Below are positions 8,168 to 17,063 of a stretch of DNA of 64,000 bases, piece by piece. The stretch spans positions 186,001 through 250,000 of the forward strand of contig NZ_FTNC01000001.1 of the NCBI RefSeq assembly GCF_900156285.1, given 5' to 3'. Numbering within the stretch: position 1 is the first letter of the stretch; the number at the start of each line of letters is the position of its first letter. This DNA comes from Halanaerobium kushneri. GTDB taxonomy: Bacteria > Bacillota > Halanaerobiia > Halanaerobiales > Halanaerobiaceae. Both the position numbers and the translations under genes were made by a program. The notes below the pieces were generated by a model. That model did no database searches. It saw only the letters and a program-made list of their open reading frames with translations, and was not told where the DNA came from.

Positions 8168-8844
8168 CAAATATCACCTGTAAATTTATATCCTGCTCCA
8201 TAAACAGTAACAATATACTGGTCTTTATCCAGATTCATTTTTTTACGAATATTTTTTATATGAGCATCAATAGTTCTGTCAAAACCACTAAATTCTAAAC
8301 CCATAACCTGATCAGCAAGTTGTTCTCTACTTAAAACCTGACCTGCATTATTTATTAGAGTCATCAAAATTTTAAATTCAGTACTCGTTAAATCACATTC
8401 CTGTCCCTCTTTTTTTACAGTCATTTCATCAGGATATATTTTAAATTCTCCCCTATTTAGTGAAATAATACTCGCCCTATTTTGATTGCCGCTTCGTCTT
8501 AAAATAGCTCTGGTTCTTGCAAGTAACTCACGAGGACTAAATGGTTTAGTCAGATAATCATCCGCTCCATAATCAAAACCTTCAATTTTATTTTCTTCAC
8601 TACTTTTAGCCGTTAGCATAATTATTGGTACCTCAGATACCTGCCTTATTGTTTGGCAGACCTCTTCTCCACTAATTTCGGGCAGCATTAAATCTAAAAT
8701 AATTAAATCAAAGTTTTTAGTTTTAAACAGAGATAGGGCTTCTTTTCCATTTACAGCCTCAAAAATATTATATTCATCTTGAAGATAACTTTTAATAACT
8801 TTTCTTATCTTCTGTTCATCTTCAACTATCAAAATTTTTTTCAT
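8167..8844 (-). CDS. OmpR/PhoB-family response regulator
   Basis: The 225 residues comprise a receiver domain (about 1-118) with the acidic pair E8/D9, phospho-acceptor D51 in LIILDLMLP, and the conserved lysine in YLTKPFSPREL, plus a C-terminal winged-helix DNA-binding domain (about 128-224) with LTSTEFKIL and DAHIKNIRKKM and YGAGYKF. It is phosphorylated by the adjacent kinase. A GAGGTGG site stands ahead of the ATG. A sigma-A-type promoter lies upstream at 8912-8941. Targets are not visible; the neighbouring exbB-tonB block is the natural candidate. Confidence 0.92.
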   Translation of the reverse strand: MKKILIVEDEQKIRKVIKSYLQDEYNIFEAVNGKEALSLFKTKNFDLIILDLMLPEISGEEVCQTIRQVSEVPIIMLTAKSSEENKIEGFDYGADDYLTKPFSPRELLARTRAILRRSGNQNRASIISLNRGEFKIYPDEMTVKKEGQECDLTSTEFKILMTLINNAGQVLSREQLADQVMGLEFSGFDRTIDAHIKNIRKKMNLDKDQYIVTVYGAGYKFTGDI

Positions 8845-8911
8845 ACTGCCACCTCAAAAAATAATCAAATATTCTTATTCCAGATTAATAAATAATCCCT
8901 AACTATTATCT

Positions 8912-8941
8912 ATTATATAACTTAACCCCTGTATAACACAA
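8912..8941 (-). promoter_or_regulatory. Sigma-A-type promoter for the two-component system
   Basis: On the minus strand, TTGTGT, 18 bases, then TATAAT, about 70 bases ahead of the regulator start. Confidence 0.5.
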
Positions 8942-8961
8942 GTTAAAATAAGATTAAAAAT

Positions 8962-8995
8962 AAAAAAAATCTGTCTGCCAGAATGGCAAACAGAT
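8962..8995 (-). terminator. Rho-independent terminator after spoVS
   Basis: On the minus strand an eleven-pair stem (TCTGTTTGCCA against TGGCAGACAGA, with a G-T pair) is followed by eight T, immediately downstream of the spoVS stop. Confidence 0.85.
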
Positions 8996-9002
8996 ATAAT
9001 TT

Positions 9003-9263
9003 CTATCTGGGTTCCACAATTAATTTAATTGCGGTTCTTTCCTCTCCATCAATCTCAATATCAGTGAAAGCAGGAATACAAATCAAATCAATTCCGCTGG
9101 GAGCTACAAATCCTCTTGCAATTGCTACTGCTTTTACCCCCTGATTTAAAGCTCCTGCCCCAATAGCCTGTAGTTCTGCATTTCCATTTTCCCTGAGAAC
9201 ACCGGCCAGAGCTCCGGCAACTTTGTTAGGACTAGAATTAGATGATACTTTAAGTACTTCCAT
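9003..9263 (-). CDS. spoVS: Stage V sporulation protein S (SpoVS), Alba-like
   Basis: 86 residues, the normal length of the family, with the diagnostic SSPNKVAGALAGVLRE, GAGALNQGVKAVAIARG and IPAFTDIEI. SpoVS is a small Alba-fold nucleic-acid-binding protein; in Bacillus it affects septation and coat and cortex formation, but it is also kept in bacteria that do not sporulate. AAGGAGG lies twelve bases ahead of the ATG. A sigma-H-like promoter is upstream and a strong terminator downstream, so it is probably transcribed alone. Its position after recA, rny and ymdB matches the Bacillus/Clostridium order. Confidence 0.95.
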   Translation of the reverse strand: MEVLKVSSNSSPNKVAGALAGVLRENGNAELQAIGAGALNQGVKAVAIARGFVAPSGIDLICIPAFTDIEIDGEERTAIKLIVEPR

Positions 9264-9321
9264 CTTTATTTATTACCTCCTTGATCTTGATTGAATAATA
9301 TATTAATTACCTCTATATAAT

Positions 9322-9351
9322 ATATTAGCCATATATGAAATAAATTCCTGC
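9322..9351 (-). promoter_or_regulatory. Sigma-H-like promoter upstream of spoVS
   Basis: On the minus strand GCAGGAATT, 12 bases, GGCTAATAT. The Bacillus sigma-H consensus is RNAGGAWWW, 11-12 bases, RNNGAATWW; the upstream element fits fully and the downstream element has one mismatch. spoVS of Bacillus is sigma-H dependent (established knowledge), which supports the call. Confidence 0.5.
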
Positions 9352-9365
9352 TTTTTTTCAAAAAA

Positions 9366-10142
9366 TTATAAATTATTTTTCTTTATTTCCATGATTTGTT
9401 TAACAGAATTATTTTGATCATCTGTTTTGATCAAACAGGCTTCAATTTTAACCCTACCAGTACCAACTTCGTATCTAACGGGTAAGGAATTTTTCATTTT
9501 TTCAATCATCTTATCCGGTTTCATTCCCAAAATAGAATCAACAGCACCAGTTAAACCAACATCAGTAATATATGCTGTTCCTTCAGGAAAAATCTGTGCA
9601 TCATTTGTCTGTACATGAGTATGAGTTCCTATGACAGCTGTTACCAGTCCATCAACAGCTCTGGCAAAGGCCATTTTTTCTCCCGTAGCTTCTGCATGAA
9701 AATCAACTAAAATAATATCTGAATCCTCAATTTCTGGATAAAGTTTCATAAACTTATGATAAGGAGAATCAACTCCCTGCATATAAACCTGACCAATTAA
9801 ATTTACCACAGTTAGCTTTGTAGAATTTATTTCAATAGTCTGCCAGCCACGACCGGGATTATTGTCAGGAAAATTTAACGGTCGGATCAGTTTTGGATCC
9901 TCATCAATAAATTTAAATATATCTTTATTATCCCAGGTGTGATTTCCCATAGTAAAAAAATCTATCCCATAACCGTACAATTCCTCTGCTACTTTTTTAG
10001 TTATACCAAAACCACCAGCAGAATTTTCTCCATTAGCTATTACAAAATCAAGCTTATAGTCCTTAATCAGATCTTTTAAAAAAGTTCTGACAGCACGTCT
10101 GCCGGCTCTACCAACAATATCTCCAATAAATAAAATATTCAT
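9366..10142 (-). CDS. ymdB: YmdB-family metallophosphoesterase (2',3'-cyclic nucleotide phosphodiesterase)
   Basis: 258 residues, matching the TIGR00282/YmdB family. The metal-binding set is visible: D8 in FIGDIVGRAGRRAV, ANGENSAGGFG, GNHTWDNK, DFHAEATGEK and GTHTHVQTND. Bacillus YmdB hydrolyses 2',3'-cAMP and influences motility and biofilm switching, and the gene usually follows rny, as here. AGGAGA stands ahead of the ATG. A GC-rich hairpin lies between rny and this gene and may lower read-through. Cytoplasmic. Confidence 0.93.
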   Translation of the reverse strand: MNILFIGDIVGRAGRRAVRTFLKDLIKDYKLDFVIANGENSAGGFGITKKVAEELYGYGIDFFTMGNHTWDNKDIFKFIDEDPKLIRPLNFPDNNPGRGWQTIEINSTKLTVVNLIGQVYMQGVDSPYHKFMKLYPEIEDSDIILVDFHAEATGEKMAFARAVDGLVTAVIGTHTHVQTNDAQIFPEGTAYITDVGLTGAVDSILGMKPDKMIEKMKNSLPVRYEVGTGRVKIEACLIKTDDQNNSVKQIMEIKKNNL

Positions 10143-10178
10143 AAAGGCTCTCCTAGTTTTTATTGTAAATTTATTAAA

Positions 10179-10197
10179 GGCTCCTCAAAGAGGAGCC
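10179..10197 (-). terminator. Hairpin between rny and ymdB (weak terminator or processing stem)
   Basis: An eight-pair GC-rich stem (GGCTCCTC / GAGGAGCC) with a three-base loop follows the rny stop. The downstream tract is only TTTAATAAATTT, so partial termination or RNA processing is as likely as full termination. Confidence 0.6.
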
Positions 10198-10221
10198 CAT
10201 TAATTTCAGAATTAGTTATTT

Positions 10222-11766
10222 TTATTTAGCATAATCTACTACTCTGGTTTCACGAATAATAACTACTTTAATCTGACCAGGGTAGTCGAGATTCTTTTCA
10301 ATTTTCTTAGTAATATCTCTAACCATTTTAGTACTTTCAACATCATTAATTTTATCAGGCTCAACAATAACTCTAATTTCTCTTCCTGCCTGAATGGCAT
10401 AGGCTTTTTCTACACCATCAAAGGATTCACCAATTTCTTCTAACTCTTCAAGTCTCTTAATATAAGACTCCAGTGTTTCTTTTCGAGCTCCTGGTCTTGC
10501 TGCTGAAATTGCATCAGCTGCTGCAACTAAAACAGCTTCTACTGATTTAAATTCAACATCATTATGATGAGCTTCAATTGTATGAAGTACCTTTTCGCTT
10601 TCACCATATTTTCTTGCTGTATCAACACCAATATTGACATGAGTACCTTCCATATCATGATCTATTGCTTTACCAATATCGTGAAGAAGACCTCCACGTC
10701 TAGCAAGAGTAACATCTGCACCCAATTCAGCAGCCATAATGCTTGCTAAATAGGACACTTCCATAGAGTGCTGTAATACATTTTGGCCATAACTTGTTCT
10801 AAATTTAAGCCTTCCTAACAGTTTAACAAGTTCAGGGTTTAAACCATGAACCCCGGTATCAAATGTTGCCTGTTCACCAATTTCTTTAATGTGCTGATCC
10901 AATTCCTTCTCAGCTTTTTCTACCATTTCTTCGATTCTAGCCGGATGAATTCGACCATCAACAATTAATTTTTCTAATGCAATTCTTGCAATTTCTCTTC
11001 TGATAGGATCAAAACCAGAAATAACAACAGCTTCAGGAGTATCATCAATAATTAAATCAATTCCTGTAAGACTTTCTAAAGTCCTGATATTTCTTCCTTC
11101 ACGGCCAATAATTCTACCCTTCATATCATCATTTGGAAGGTTAACAACAGAAACAGTTGATTCTGTTACATGGTCCGCAGCAGATCTCTGTATTGCAAGT
11201 GAAATAATCTCTCGCGCTTTCTTCTCAGATTCTTCTTTAGCCCGTGCTTCTTTTTCCTTAATCATCTTTGCGTATTCATGATCTAATTCAGATTCAACCT
11301 TATTTAAAAGGTACTCTTTGGCTTCACTTTCTGAGAAACTAGAGATCATTTCTAATTTTTCTTTCTGTTCTTTTTTGATTTCTTCAATTTCCTCTTCAGC
11401 CTTTGTTAAGTTTTTATCTCGATCTTTAATGCTCTGCTCTTTACGTTCTAAGTTCTCAGATTTTCGATCAAGATTTTCTTCTTTATGCATCAGTCTATTC
11501 TCTAACTTCTGCAGCTCATCTCTTCTTTTCTGACTTTCTTTATTTGCTTCTTCACGAATTTGATGAGCATCTTCCTTAGCTTCAAGAGTGATTTCCTTTT
11601 TCTTTGCCTTGGCATCTCTTTCTGCATCTTGGAGTATCTTCTCTGCTTCTTCTTCTGCAGACTGCATACGTGCTTTCGCAATATATTTCCTAATTAAATA
11701 CCCAATTACAATTCCGAGAGGTAGGGCTATTATAAAATAAAATACACCTCCAGTAATAATATTCAC
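10222..11766 (-). CDS. rny: Ribonuclease Y
   Basis: 514 residues from the GTG at 11766. An N-terminal membrane helix (about 7-27) is followed by a long charged coiled coil (about 30-200), a KH domain with [17 protein letters not shown], an HD domain ([22 protein letters not shown]) and a C-terminal domain ending [11 protein letters not shown]. RNase Y is the membrane-anchored endonuclease that starts mRNA decay in many Firmicutes. GTG is chosen because AGGA lies six bases ahead and it gives the usual MNIIxG beginning; the TTG at 11784 has no visible ribosome site. A near-consensus promoter lies upstream. Confidence 0.95.
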   Translation of the reverse strand: MNIITGGVFYFIIALPLGIVIGYLIRKYIAKARMQSAEEEAEKILQDAERDAKAKKKEITLEAKEDAHQIREEANKESQKRRDELQKLENRLMHKEENLDRKSENLERKEQSIKDRDKNLTKAEEEIEEIKKEQKEKLEMISSFSESEAKEYLLNKVESELDHEYAKMIKEKEARAKEESEKKAREIISLAIQRSAADHVTESTVSVVNLPNDDMKGRIIGREGRNIRTLESLTGIDLIIDDTPEAVVISGFDPIRREIARIALEKLIVDGRIHPARIEEMVEKAEKELDQHIKEIGEQATFDTGVHGLNPELVKLLGRLKFRTSYGQNVLQHSMEVSYLASIMAAELGADVTLARRGGLLHDIGKAIDHDMEGTHVNIGVDTARKYGESEKVLHTIEAHHNDVEFKSVEAVLVAAADAISAARPGARKETLESYIKRLEELEEIGESFDGVEKAYAIQAGREIRVIVEPDKINDVESTKMVRDITKKIEKNLDYPGQIKVVIIRETRVVDYAK

Positions 11767-11817
11767 CCCCTGTCCTATATTCAATTTTTTAATTTTATAT
11801 TTACATTTTCTAATAAT

Positions 11818-11846
11818 ATTTTAACTTTTTTCGCAGCTTATGTCAA
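11818..11846 (-). promoter_or_regulatory. Sigma-A promoter for rny
   Basis: On the minus strand TTGACA, 17 bases, TAAAAT, located between the recX terminator and rny. Confidence 0.8.
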
Positions 11847-11873
11847 GAAAAGACGATAATCTGGTACTAAAAG

Positions 11874-11897
11874 GAAAAAGCCTGCCGCCGGCAGACT
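11874..11897 (-). terminator. Rho-independent terminator after recX
   Basis: On the minus strand a seven-pair stem GTCTGCC / GGCAGGC with loop GGC (one G-T pair) is followed by TTTTT, 20-40 bases after the recX stop. Confidence 0.8.
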
Positions 11898-11917
11898 TTT
11901 AAGTCATCAATTTATAT

Positions 11918-12379
11918 CTATTTATCTGTAATCTTATATATTAAATCATAACTAAAACCTTTATTGGCCAGATAATTTTTCAACTTATAACTGGAGCTAT
12001 CTTCTTCTGTCCGTCTGCGCAACCATTTATCTTTTAAATGATTCGCCATTTCGCGTTCATCTTGATCAGATAAATAATTGTTTAAAGCAGAATTAATAAT
12101 CCGTTGATTAACTCCTTTATCCTTAAGTTCTTTGTAAATCAATTTTCTCCCTCTCGGATGATGTTTCTTTCTTGACCTGATCCACATTTCTGCAAAACGT
12201 TCTTCATTTAAATAATCATTTTCCAGCAAAAAGTCAACTACTTCTTTAATAACCACTTCACTAAAATCTTTTTTTCGCAGACGATCTTCAATTTCTTTGA
12301 TTGTCCTTTCTCGGTAGCTAAGCAGTTTAAAAGCTTTATTACGAGCTTTAGAAAATTCTTTTTTATCTATTTGAGCCAT
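11918..12379 (-). CDS. recX: RecX regulatory protein
   Basis: 153 residues built from RecX three-helix repeats, with RNKAFKLLSYRERTIKEIEDRL, DFLLENDYLNEERFAEMWIRSR and PRGRKLIYKELKDKG (shown here only as motif landmarks). RecX binds inside the RecA filament and limits its growth. It starts six bases after the recA stop, with GAGGAA overlapping the recA end, so the two are co-transcribed under the LexA-type promoter ahead of recA. It is followed by a terminator. Confidence 0.92.
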   Translation of the reverse strand: MAQIDKKEFSKARNKAFKLLSYRERTIKEIEDRLRKKDFSEVVIKEVVDFLLENDYLNEERFAEMWIRSRKKHHPRGRKLIYKELKDKGVNQRIINSALNNYLSDQDEREMANHLKDKWLRRRTEEDSSSYKLKNYLANKGFSYDLIYKITDK

Positions 12380-12385
12380 TGAAAA

Positions 12386-13429
12386 CTATTCCTCTTCCTT
12401 TTCTTTTTCACTTTCTGCTTTAACTTCTCCTTCTTCCAGGCCCACCTTAACTCTAATTTTATTGTCTATTTCTTCCATAATTTCTGGATTGTCTCTTAAA
12501 AATTCTTTTGAATTTTCTCGACCTTGACCAAGACGAACATCTCCATAAGAGTACCAGGAACCGGCTCTATCGATGATTCCAATTTCTTCACCAAGATCAA
12601 GGATACATCCCGACTGTGAAATACCAGTACCATACATAATATCAAACTGAGCATTTCTAAACGGAGCAGCTACCTTATTTTTCACAATTTTTACTTTAGC
12701 TGTACTTCCGATCATTTTATCTCCATCTTTAATAGTTTGAGATCTCCTCATTTCAATTCGGACCGAAGAATAAAACTTAAGTGCACGTCCACCGGGAGTT
12801 GTTTCCGGGTTACCAAACATAACTCCAATTTTTTCTCTAATTTGATTTATAAAAACAACTGAAGCTTTAGATTTACTGATTGCTCCTGAAAGTTTGCGCA
12901 TTGCCTGAGACATCAGTCTGGCCTGTAAGCCCATATGAGAATCTCCCATGTCTCCTTCTAATTCTGCCTTTGGTACCAGAGCAGCTACAGAGTCAATGAC
13001 TACCAGATCTACTGCATTACTGCGGACCAGTGCTTCTCCAATCTCCAGAGCTTCTTCTCCACTATCAGGTTGTGATATTAAAAGGTTATCAATATTTACT
13101 CCTAAATTTTTTGCATACTTTGGATCAAGTGCATGCTCTGCATCAATAAATGCTGCAATACCATCCATTTTTTGAGCTTCTGCAATTATATGAAGGGCCA
13201 AAGTAGTTTTACCCGATGATTCATTTCCATATAATTCAATGATCCTTCCTTTAGGAATACCACCAATTCCAAGAGCCAGATCCAGCGGCAGAGCACCTGT
13301 GGGAATAGCCTCCACATTTAATTTCTGTGAATCACCAAGTCTCATAATTGAACCTTTACCGAATTGTTTTTCAATTCTTTTTACTGCTTTATCCAGAGCT
13401 TTTTCTTTATCACTAGTTGCCAAATTCAT
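12386..13429 (-). CDS. recA: RecA recombinase
   Basis: 347 residues with Walker A GNESSGKT, Walker [11 protein letters not shown], the L1/L2 DNA-binding loops ([29 protein letters not shown]) and an acidic C-terminal tail ([11 protein letters not shown]). It forms ATP-dependent filaments on single-stranded DNA, performs strand exchange and triggers LexA self-cleavage. The ATG at 13429 has a very strong GGGGAGGA site; the frame stays open to 13552, but that extension would run through the promoter and into the thpR end. A LexA-like box overlaps its promoter. Confidence 0.98.
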   Translation of the reverse strand: MNLATSDKEKALDKAVKRIEKQFGKGSIMRLGDSQKLNVEAIPTGALPLDLALGIGGIPKGRIIELYGNESSGKTTLALHIIAEAQKMDGIAAFIDAEHALDPKYAKNLGVNIDNLLISQPDSGEEALEIGEALVRSNAVDLVVIDSVAALVPKAELEGDMGDSHMGLQARLMSQAMRKLSGAISKSKASVVFINQIREKIGVMFGNPETTPGGRALKFYSSVRIEMRRSQTIKDGDKMIGSTAKVKIVKNKVAAPFRNAQFDIMYGTGISQSGCILDLGEEIGIIDRAGSWYSYGDVRLGQGRENSKEFLRDNPEIMEEIDNKIRVKVGLEEGEVKAESEKEKEEE

Positions 13430-13475
13430 CGTCCTCCCCAAATTTATTTTAACTGCAATTTTTGTCTTTAAGTAT

Positions 13476-13504
13476 ATTATAGAACAAATGTTTAATGATT
13501 GCAA
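13476..13504 (-). promoter_or_regulatory. recA promoter with LexA/DinR-like box
   Basis: On the minus strand TTGCAA, 17 bases, TATAAT. Between them, at 13482-13493, lies AAACATTTGTTC, i.e. GAACAAATGTTT on the plus strand; the Firmicute DinR/LexA core is GAAC-N4-GTTC (one mismatch). A repressor there would block RNA polymerase, as expected for an SOS promoter. Confidence 0.8.
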
Positions 13505-13514
13505 GGTTTGATTT

Positions 13515-14060
13515 CTATTTAATGGAAAATAGTTTAATATATTCTGGACCATCCGCTTTTAGTTTGCTTTGATAAAGATTTACACTTTCCAGACGGGCAT
13601 AAATGTTTATCAAATACCGCTGTCCCAGTTCTTTTTTTAATTTGAAAGGTTTACCCTTATTACGGCCTAGAGTCAGATGAGGTTTATATTCCCTCACATC
13701 TTTTTGAAATCCATTTTTAGAAAGCTTATTTTCTAAGTTTTGATGCAAATCAATCAGTATATTTTTTCCTCTGGAAAGTCCGAGATAAATAATTTTTGCC
13801 GCATCCTTATCAGGAAATGCATCCAGTCTTGAAAATTGTAAATACTTATTTTCTACAGAAAAATCAGTCTCTTTTAAAATATCGATTAGTTTTTCTTTTT
13901 CTTTAACCGTACTTTCCCCCAGGAATTTAAGGGTAAGATGCCAATTATCCTTTTCCACCCAATTTATTTTATTATCTAATTCAGATTTTAAATTGGATAA
14001 TCTATTCTCTATTAGTTCTTTGCTGCGCGAATTAATGTCGGCTCCTATAAATAATCTCAT
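13515..14060 (-). CDS. thpR: RNA 2',3'-cyclic phosphodiesterase (2'-5' RNA ligase family, ThpR)
   Basis: 181 residues with the two HxTx motifs of the 2H phosphoesterase superfamily: [10 protein letters not shown] (about 41-50) and [10 protein letters not shown] (about 127-136). The family opens 2',3'-cyclic phosphates on RNA ends and can ligate tRNA halves in vitro. It starts at MRLFIGADI with AAAGGGTG ahead of the ATG. It follows the TPR gene by 11 bases, probably in one transcript with cinA, and ends inside the recA promoter region. Confidence 0.9.
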   Translation of the reverse strand: MRLFIGADINSRSKELIENRLSNLKSELDNKINWVEKDNWHLTLKFLGESTVKEKEKLIDILKETDFSVENKYLQFSRLDAFPDKDAAKIIYLGLSRGKNILIDLHQNLENKLSKNGFQKDVREYKPHLTLGRNKGKPFKLKKELGQRYLINIYARLESVNLYQSKLKADGPEYIKLFSIK

Positions 14061-14071
14061 TTTAACACCCT

Positions 14072-15274
14072 TTAGTCTATGTCAAGTTCTCTTTCTATTT
14101 TATCCAGCAGTTCCCGAGCTTCCTGATAATTATCATTAATATGCAGTGCTCTTCTTAATTCAGCCCTTGCAGCTTCAAGCATATCTGCTCCATAATAAGC
14201 CCGTCCAAGATAATAACGACTTGCTGCATAATCAGGATTGTTTTCTACAGCCAGAGAAAATCTAGAAATAGCACGATAATATTCTTCCCTATCCAGATGG
14301 ATTTTTCCTTCCCCCAGATAAGCTTCTACATAATTAGGATTGTATTTTAAAGCCTGGCTGTAATAATTTAAGGCCTGATTTAAATCTCCGTTTGCCTCCG
14401 CTACTTCCGCCAGTAAATAGTATCCATAGTAAGAATTTTTATTAATCTCAACAGCAGATTTTAGAGCTGTTTCAGCTTCTGTATATTGTCCAAGTTCAAG
14501 ATAGCTTTCTCCCAGCCCAATATAATAGGGAGCAAAATCTTTTCTATTTTTTATACCCTGGTTAAATATCGAGATAGCTGAATTATAATCTTCTAACTTT
14601 TGATATAAGTTTCCCAGATTTAAATAAAGTGAGGATTGAGAGCCATTTAATTCTAAAGCAGTCTCATAATATTCTACTGCCTGATTTAAATCATCCTGTT
14701 TTTCCTTTATTTTAGCAAGATTCAAATAATCGACTGCAGTTGGATCGGAATCAATTATTTCCAGATATATAGTTTCTGCTTTTTCAAGTTCTCTGCTTTC
14801 TAAATATGCATAGGCTAAATCTCTTTTAAAATTATTACTTTTTAAACCCAGTTCTGCTGCTGTTTTTAGATATTTTAAAGCTTCCTTAAAATCTGCACTA
14901 TCAAATTGATTATTTTTATTTAAATATAACTCTGCAATTTTCCAGTTGAGAGTCCCGCTTTGAAAACCTAATTTATTCATCTGCTCCAGATAATCGACTG
15001 CCTTAGAAGTTTGATATCTATTGACAGCAGTCATGGTAGAATAATAGAGAACACTAAATTCCAGCCCCTCATCCAGGTCTTCTTTAAGAAGCTTATTTAG
15101 TTTTTCTTCTGCCAGAGCATAGTTTCCAGAATTATAATCATTTAGAGCTTCAGTAAAAATATCTGCTGCTGTCTGCACCTGAGTAGTTTCGGCATTTTGC
15201 TGAGCCAGAACAGAATTGGAAACGGAAAACATTAAAAAAATAATGAATGTTACATAAAGAGATTTTTTTAGCAT
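14072..15274 (-). CDS. Exported tetratricopeptide-repeat protein
   Basis: 400 residues. A signal peptide (about 1-25, ending SVLAQQN) precedes about nine TPR units spread over the rest of the chain; clear examples are YLNLGNLYQKLEDYNSAISI, YIGLGESYLELGQYTEAETA and YLGRAYYGADMLEAARAEL. TPR solenoids bind partner proteins; no enzyme motif is present, so the partner is unknown. The ATG at 15274 is preferred: GAGG stands nine bases ahead, while the GTG at 15289 overlaps the cinA coding end. In a diderm cell the protein would lie in the periplasm. Confidence 0.8.
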   Translation of the reverse strand: MLKKSLYVTFIIFLMFSVSNSVLAQQNAETTQVQTAADIFTEALNDYNSGNYALAEEKLNKLLKEDLDEGLEFSVLYYSTMTAVNRYQTSKAVDYLEQMNKLGFQSGTLNWKIAELYLNKNNQFDSADFKEALKYLKTAAELGLKSNNFKRDLAYAYLESRELEKAETIYLEIIDSDPTAVDYLNLAKIKEKQDDLNQAVEYYETALELNGSQSSLYLNLGNLYQKLEDYNSAISIFNQGIKNRKDFAPYYIGLGESYLELGQYTEAETALKSAVEINKNSYYGYYLLAEVAEANGDLNQALNYYSQALKYNPNYVEAYLGEGKIHLDREEYYRAISRFSLAVENNPDYAASRYYLGRAYYGADMLEAARAELRRALHINDNYQEARELLDKIERELDID

Positions 15275-15275
15275 C

Positions 15276-16523
15276 TTATTTTTCCTCACTTTCTTTAATC
15301 AATTTATAAATTTCAAATAAAACGATCTGCGAAGTATAATAACGATTTAATTTTCGGCCATAATTTTTATGAAGTTCGAAAATTTTAAGCTGTTCCTGAT
15401 ACAAAATGGCAATAAACATTGTTCCTGCTCTTTTTCCATCGTGATTGTCAGGCCCAGCAGCTCCTGTTGTTGCAACTGTAAGATCTGAGCCGAAAATTTC
15501 TGCTGCACTCTCAACCATAGCCTGAACACATTCTTTACTAACTGTTCCAAAATTGTTTAAAAGCTCTGTTTTAATATTTAATATCTGATTTTTAATTTTT
15601 TTATTATAAGCAACAATTGAACCTAAAAAATAATTTGAACTACCTGCTTTTTCAGTCAATCTTTCTGCAATTAATCCTCCTGTAAAAGATTCAGCTGTGG
15701 CAACCCGAACATTTTTAGTTACCAATAATTCATGGACTTTTTCTGTTATACTCTGCTGATCTTCACTGTAGATATAGTCACTAAACTCAGACTTAATAAC
15801 TCTCACAGCCTGATTTAAAAGTTCAGTTTGATCTTCAATATTTAAAGAGTTATTCTGAATAATTTTGAGTCTCAATTTAACCTCCGCTTTACCAGCCTGA
15901 TAACTAATTATCAATTCTGAAGGTAAATTAAGTTGCTTAACTTGGGAAGCCAGAGTCGACTCACCAATACCAATAAAATTAAATTCTCTAATCATTATTT
16001 TATTCTGACTAATCTTTTTTAAATCCTTTAAAACCTTATTCTTAAACAGATATTTTAATTCAGCAGGAACTCCTGGAAGCAAATAAAAAGTCTTATTTTG
16101 TTTTTCCAACTTTAGGGCAGGAGCTGTTCCTCTCTCATTATTAATAATTTCTGCCCCTTCTGGAATATATGCCTGAGATAAATTATTAGAACTCATATCT
16201 GAACCATGATTACAGAATATGGTTTTTAATTTTTTTTCTATTTCTTGAGAATAAATTAGTTCCAAATTCAGGACTTCTGCAAAAGCTTCTTTGGTTAGAT
16301 CATCTTCTGTAGGACCGAGACCTCCTGTTACAAAAACTAAATCCGCATTTTGAGAAGCATAATAAATAGTATTTTTAATACTTTCTTTTTGATCCCCGCA
16401 AATTAAAATATTTTCAATTTCAAAACCAAAATTACTAAGATTTTCTGCTAAAAATTTAGAATTGCTATCCTGTACAAGTCCATTAATTAATTCCGAACCT
16501 GTTGCTACTATTGCTGTCTTCAA
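15276..16523 (-). CDS. cinA: CinA competence/damage-inducible protein, nicotinamide-nucleotide amidase
   Basis: 415 residues: an N-terminal MoCF-like/COG1058 domain (TAIVATGSELINGLVQDSN, VFVTGGLGPTEDD) and a C-terminal CinA deamidase domain (VATAESFTGGLIAERLT, VATTGAAGPDNHDGKRAGT). It recycles NMN by deamidation (family knowledge). The TTG at 16523 follows TTGAGGTG by six bases; the GTG inside that Shine-Dalgarno is not used as a start here. In Bacillus cinA lies just before recA; here a TPR gene and thpR are inserted. It has its own extended -10 promoter. Confidence 0.93.
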   Translation of the reverse strand: MKTAIVATGSELINGLVQDSNSKFLAENLSNFGFEIENILICGDQKESIKNTIYYASQNADLVFVTGGLGPTEDDLTKEAFAEVLNLELIYSQEIEKKLKTIFCNHGSDMSSNNLSQAYIPEGAEIINNERGTAPALKLEKQNKTFYLLPGVPAELKYLFKNKVLKDLKKISQNKIMIREFNFIGIGESTLASQVKQLNLPSELIISYQAGKAEVKLRLKIIQNNSLNIEDQTELLNQAVRVIKSEFSDYIYSEDQQSITEKVHELLVTKNVRVATAESFTGGLIAERLTEKAGSSNYFLGSIVAYNKKIKNQILNIKTELLNNFGTVSKECVQAMVESAAEIFGSDLTVATTGAAGPDNHDGKRAGTMFIAILYQEQLKIFELHKNYGRKLNRYYTSQIVLFEIYKLIKESEEK

Positions 16524-16541
16524 TAAAAACACCTCAATATG

Positions 16542-16550
16542 ATTATATCA
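16542..16550 (-). promoter_or_regulatory. Extended -10 promoter for cinA
   Basis: On the minus strand TGATATAAT, an extended -10 element, 19 bases ahead of the cinA start and just after the pgpA terminator. No strong -35 was seen. Confidence 0.55.
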
Positions 16551-16559
16551 TTTTAGAAT

Positions 16560-16588
16560 AAGAAAATCGACCTAAAATAGGTCGATTT
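16560..16588 (-). terminator. Rho-independent terminator after rimO-pgsA-pgpA
   Basis: On the minus strand an eleven-pair perfect stem (AAATCGACCTA / TAGGTCGATTT) with a three-base loop is followed by a T-rich tract. Confidence 0.8.
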
Positions 16589-16610
16589 GATTAAAATCAG
16601 ATTAAATTTC

Positions 16611-17051
16611 TCAAATTAATAATATTATTATTTTTAAAATAACTAATGAAGTTAAACCAGCAAGAATGTCATCAAGCATTACTCCCCAGCCAGCTGGTAG
16701 TCTCTGAACCTTATCAATCAACCAGGGTTTAGTTATATCAAATAATCTAAATAGAGCAAATCCTCCTATTAAAACCGGTATGCTTGTTTTTAGAGTATAA
16801 AAAGCTAATAACTGTCCTGCCATCTCATCAATAACAATTTTACTGTCATCTTTTATCCCAGTCTGCTGTTCCTCAAAGTTTGCAATAGCAATTCCACCAA
16901 TGGCAAGGGCAGATATAAAATAGATGTTGTTAAGAATTGGAAAGAAAAAAACAAGCAAAACCATTAATAGAGAGCCCCAGGTTCCTGGAGCCAAAGGCAA
17001 ATGACCACTGTAAAATCCACTTGCTAATAAATGATTCATTTTTTTAAGCAT
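16611..17051 (-). CDS. pgpA: Phosphatidylglycerophosphatase A
   Basis: 146 residues, a hydrophobic protein with the PgpA marks: GHLPLAPGTWGSL near the start, DDSKIVIDEMAGQLLAFY in the middle and PAGWGVMLDDILAGL near the end. It removes the terminal phosphate of phosphatidylglycerophosphate, the step after PgsA, whose gene lies 12 bases upstream; the two make the phosphatidylglycerol branch. GGGAGG stands ahead of the ATG. Membrane-associated. Confidence 0.92.
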   Translation of the reverse strand: MLKKMNHLLASGFYSGHLPLAPGTWGSLLMVLLVFFFPILNNIYFISALAIGGIAIANFEEQQTGIKDDSKIVIDEMAGQLLAFYTLKTSIPVLIGGFALFRLFDITKPWLIDKVQRLPAGWGVMLDDILAGLTSLVILKIIILLI

Positions 17052-17063
17052 GGTTTTCCTCCC

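Noticed and set aside
13430-13552. 41-codon N-terminal extension of recA
   Set aside because: It crosses the promoter, the LexA-like box and the end of thpR, while GGGGAGGA sits right before the ATG at 13429.
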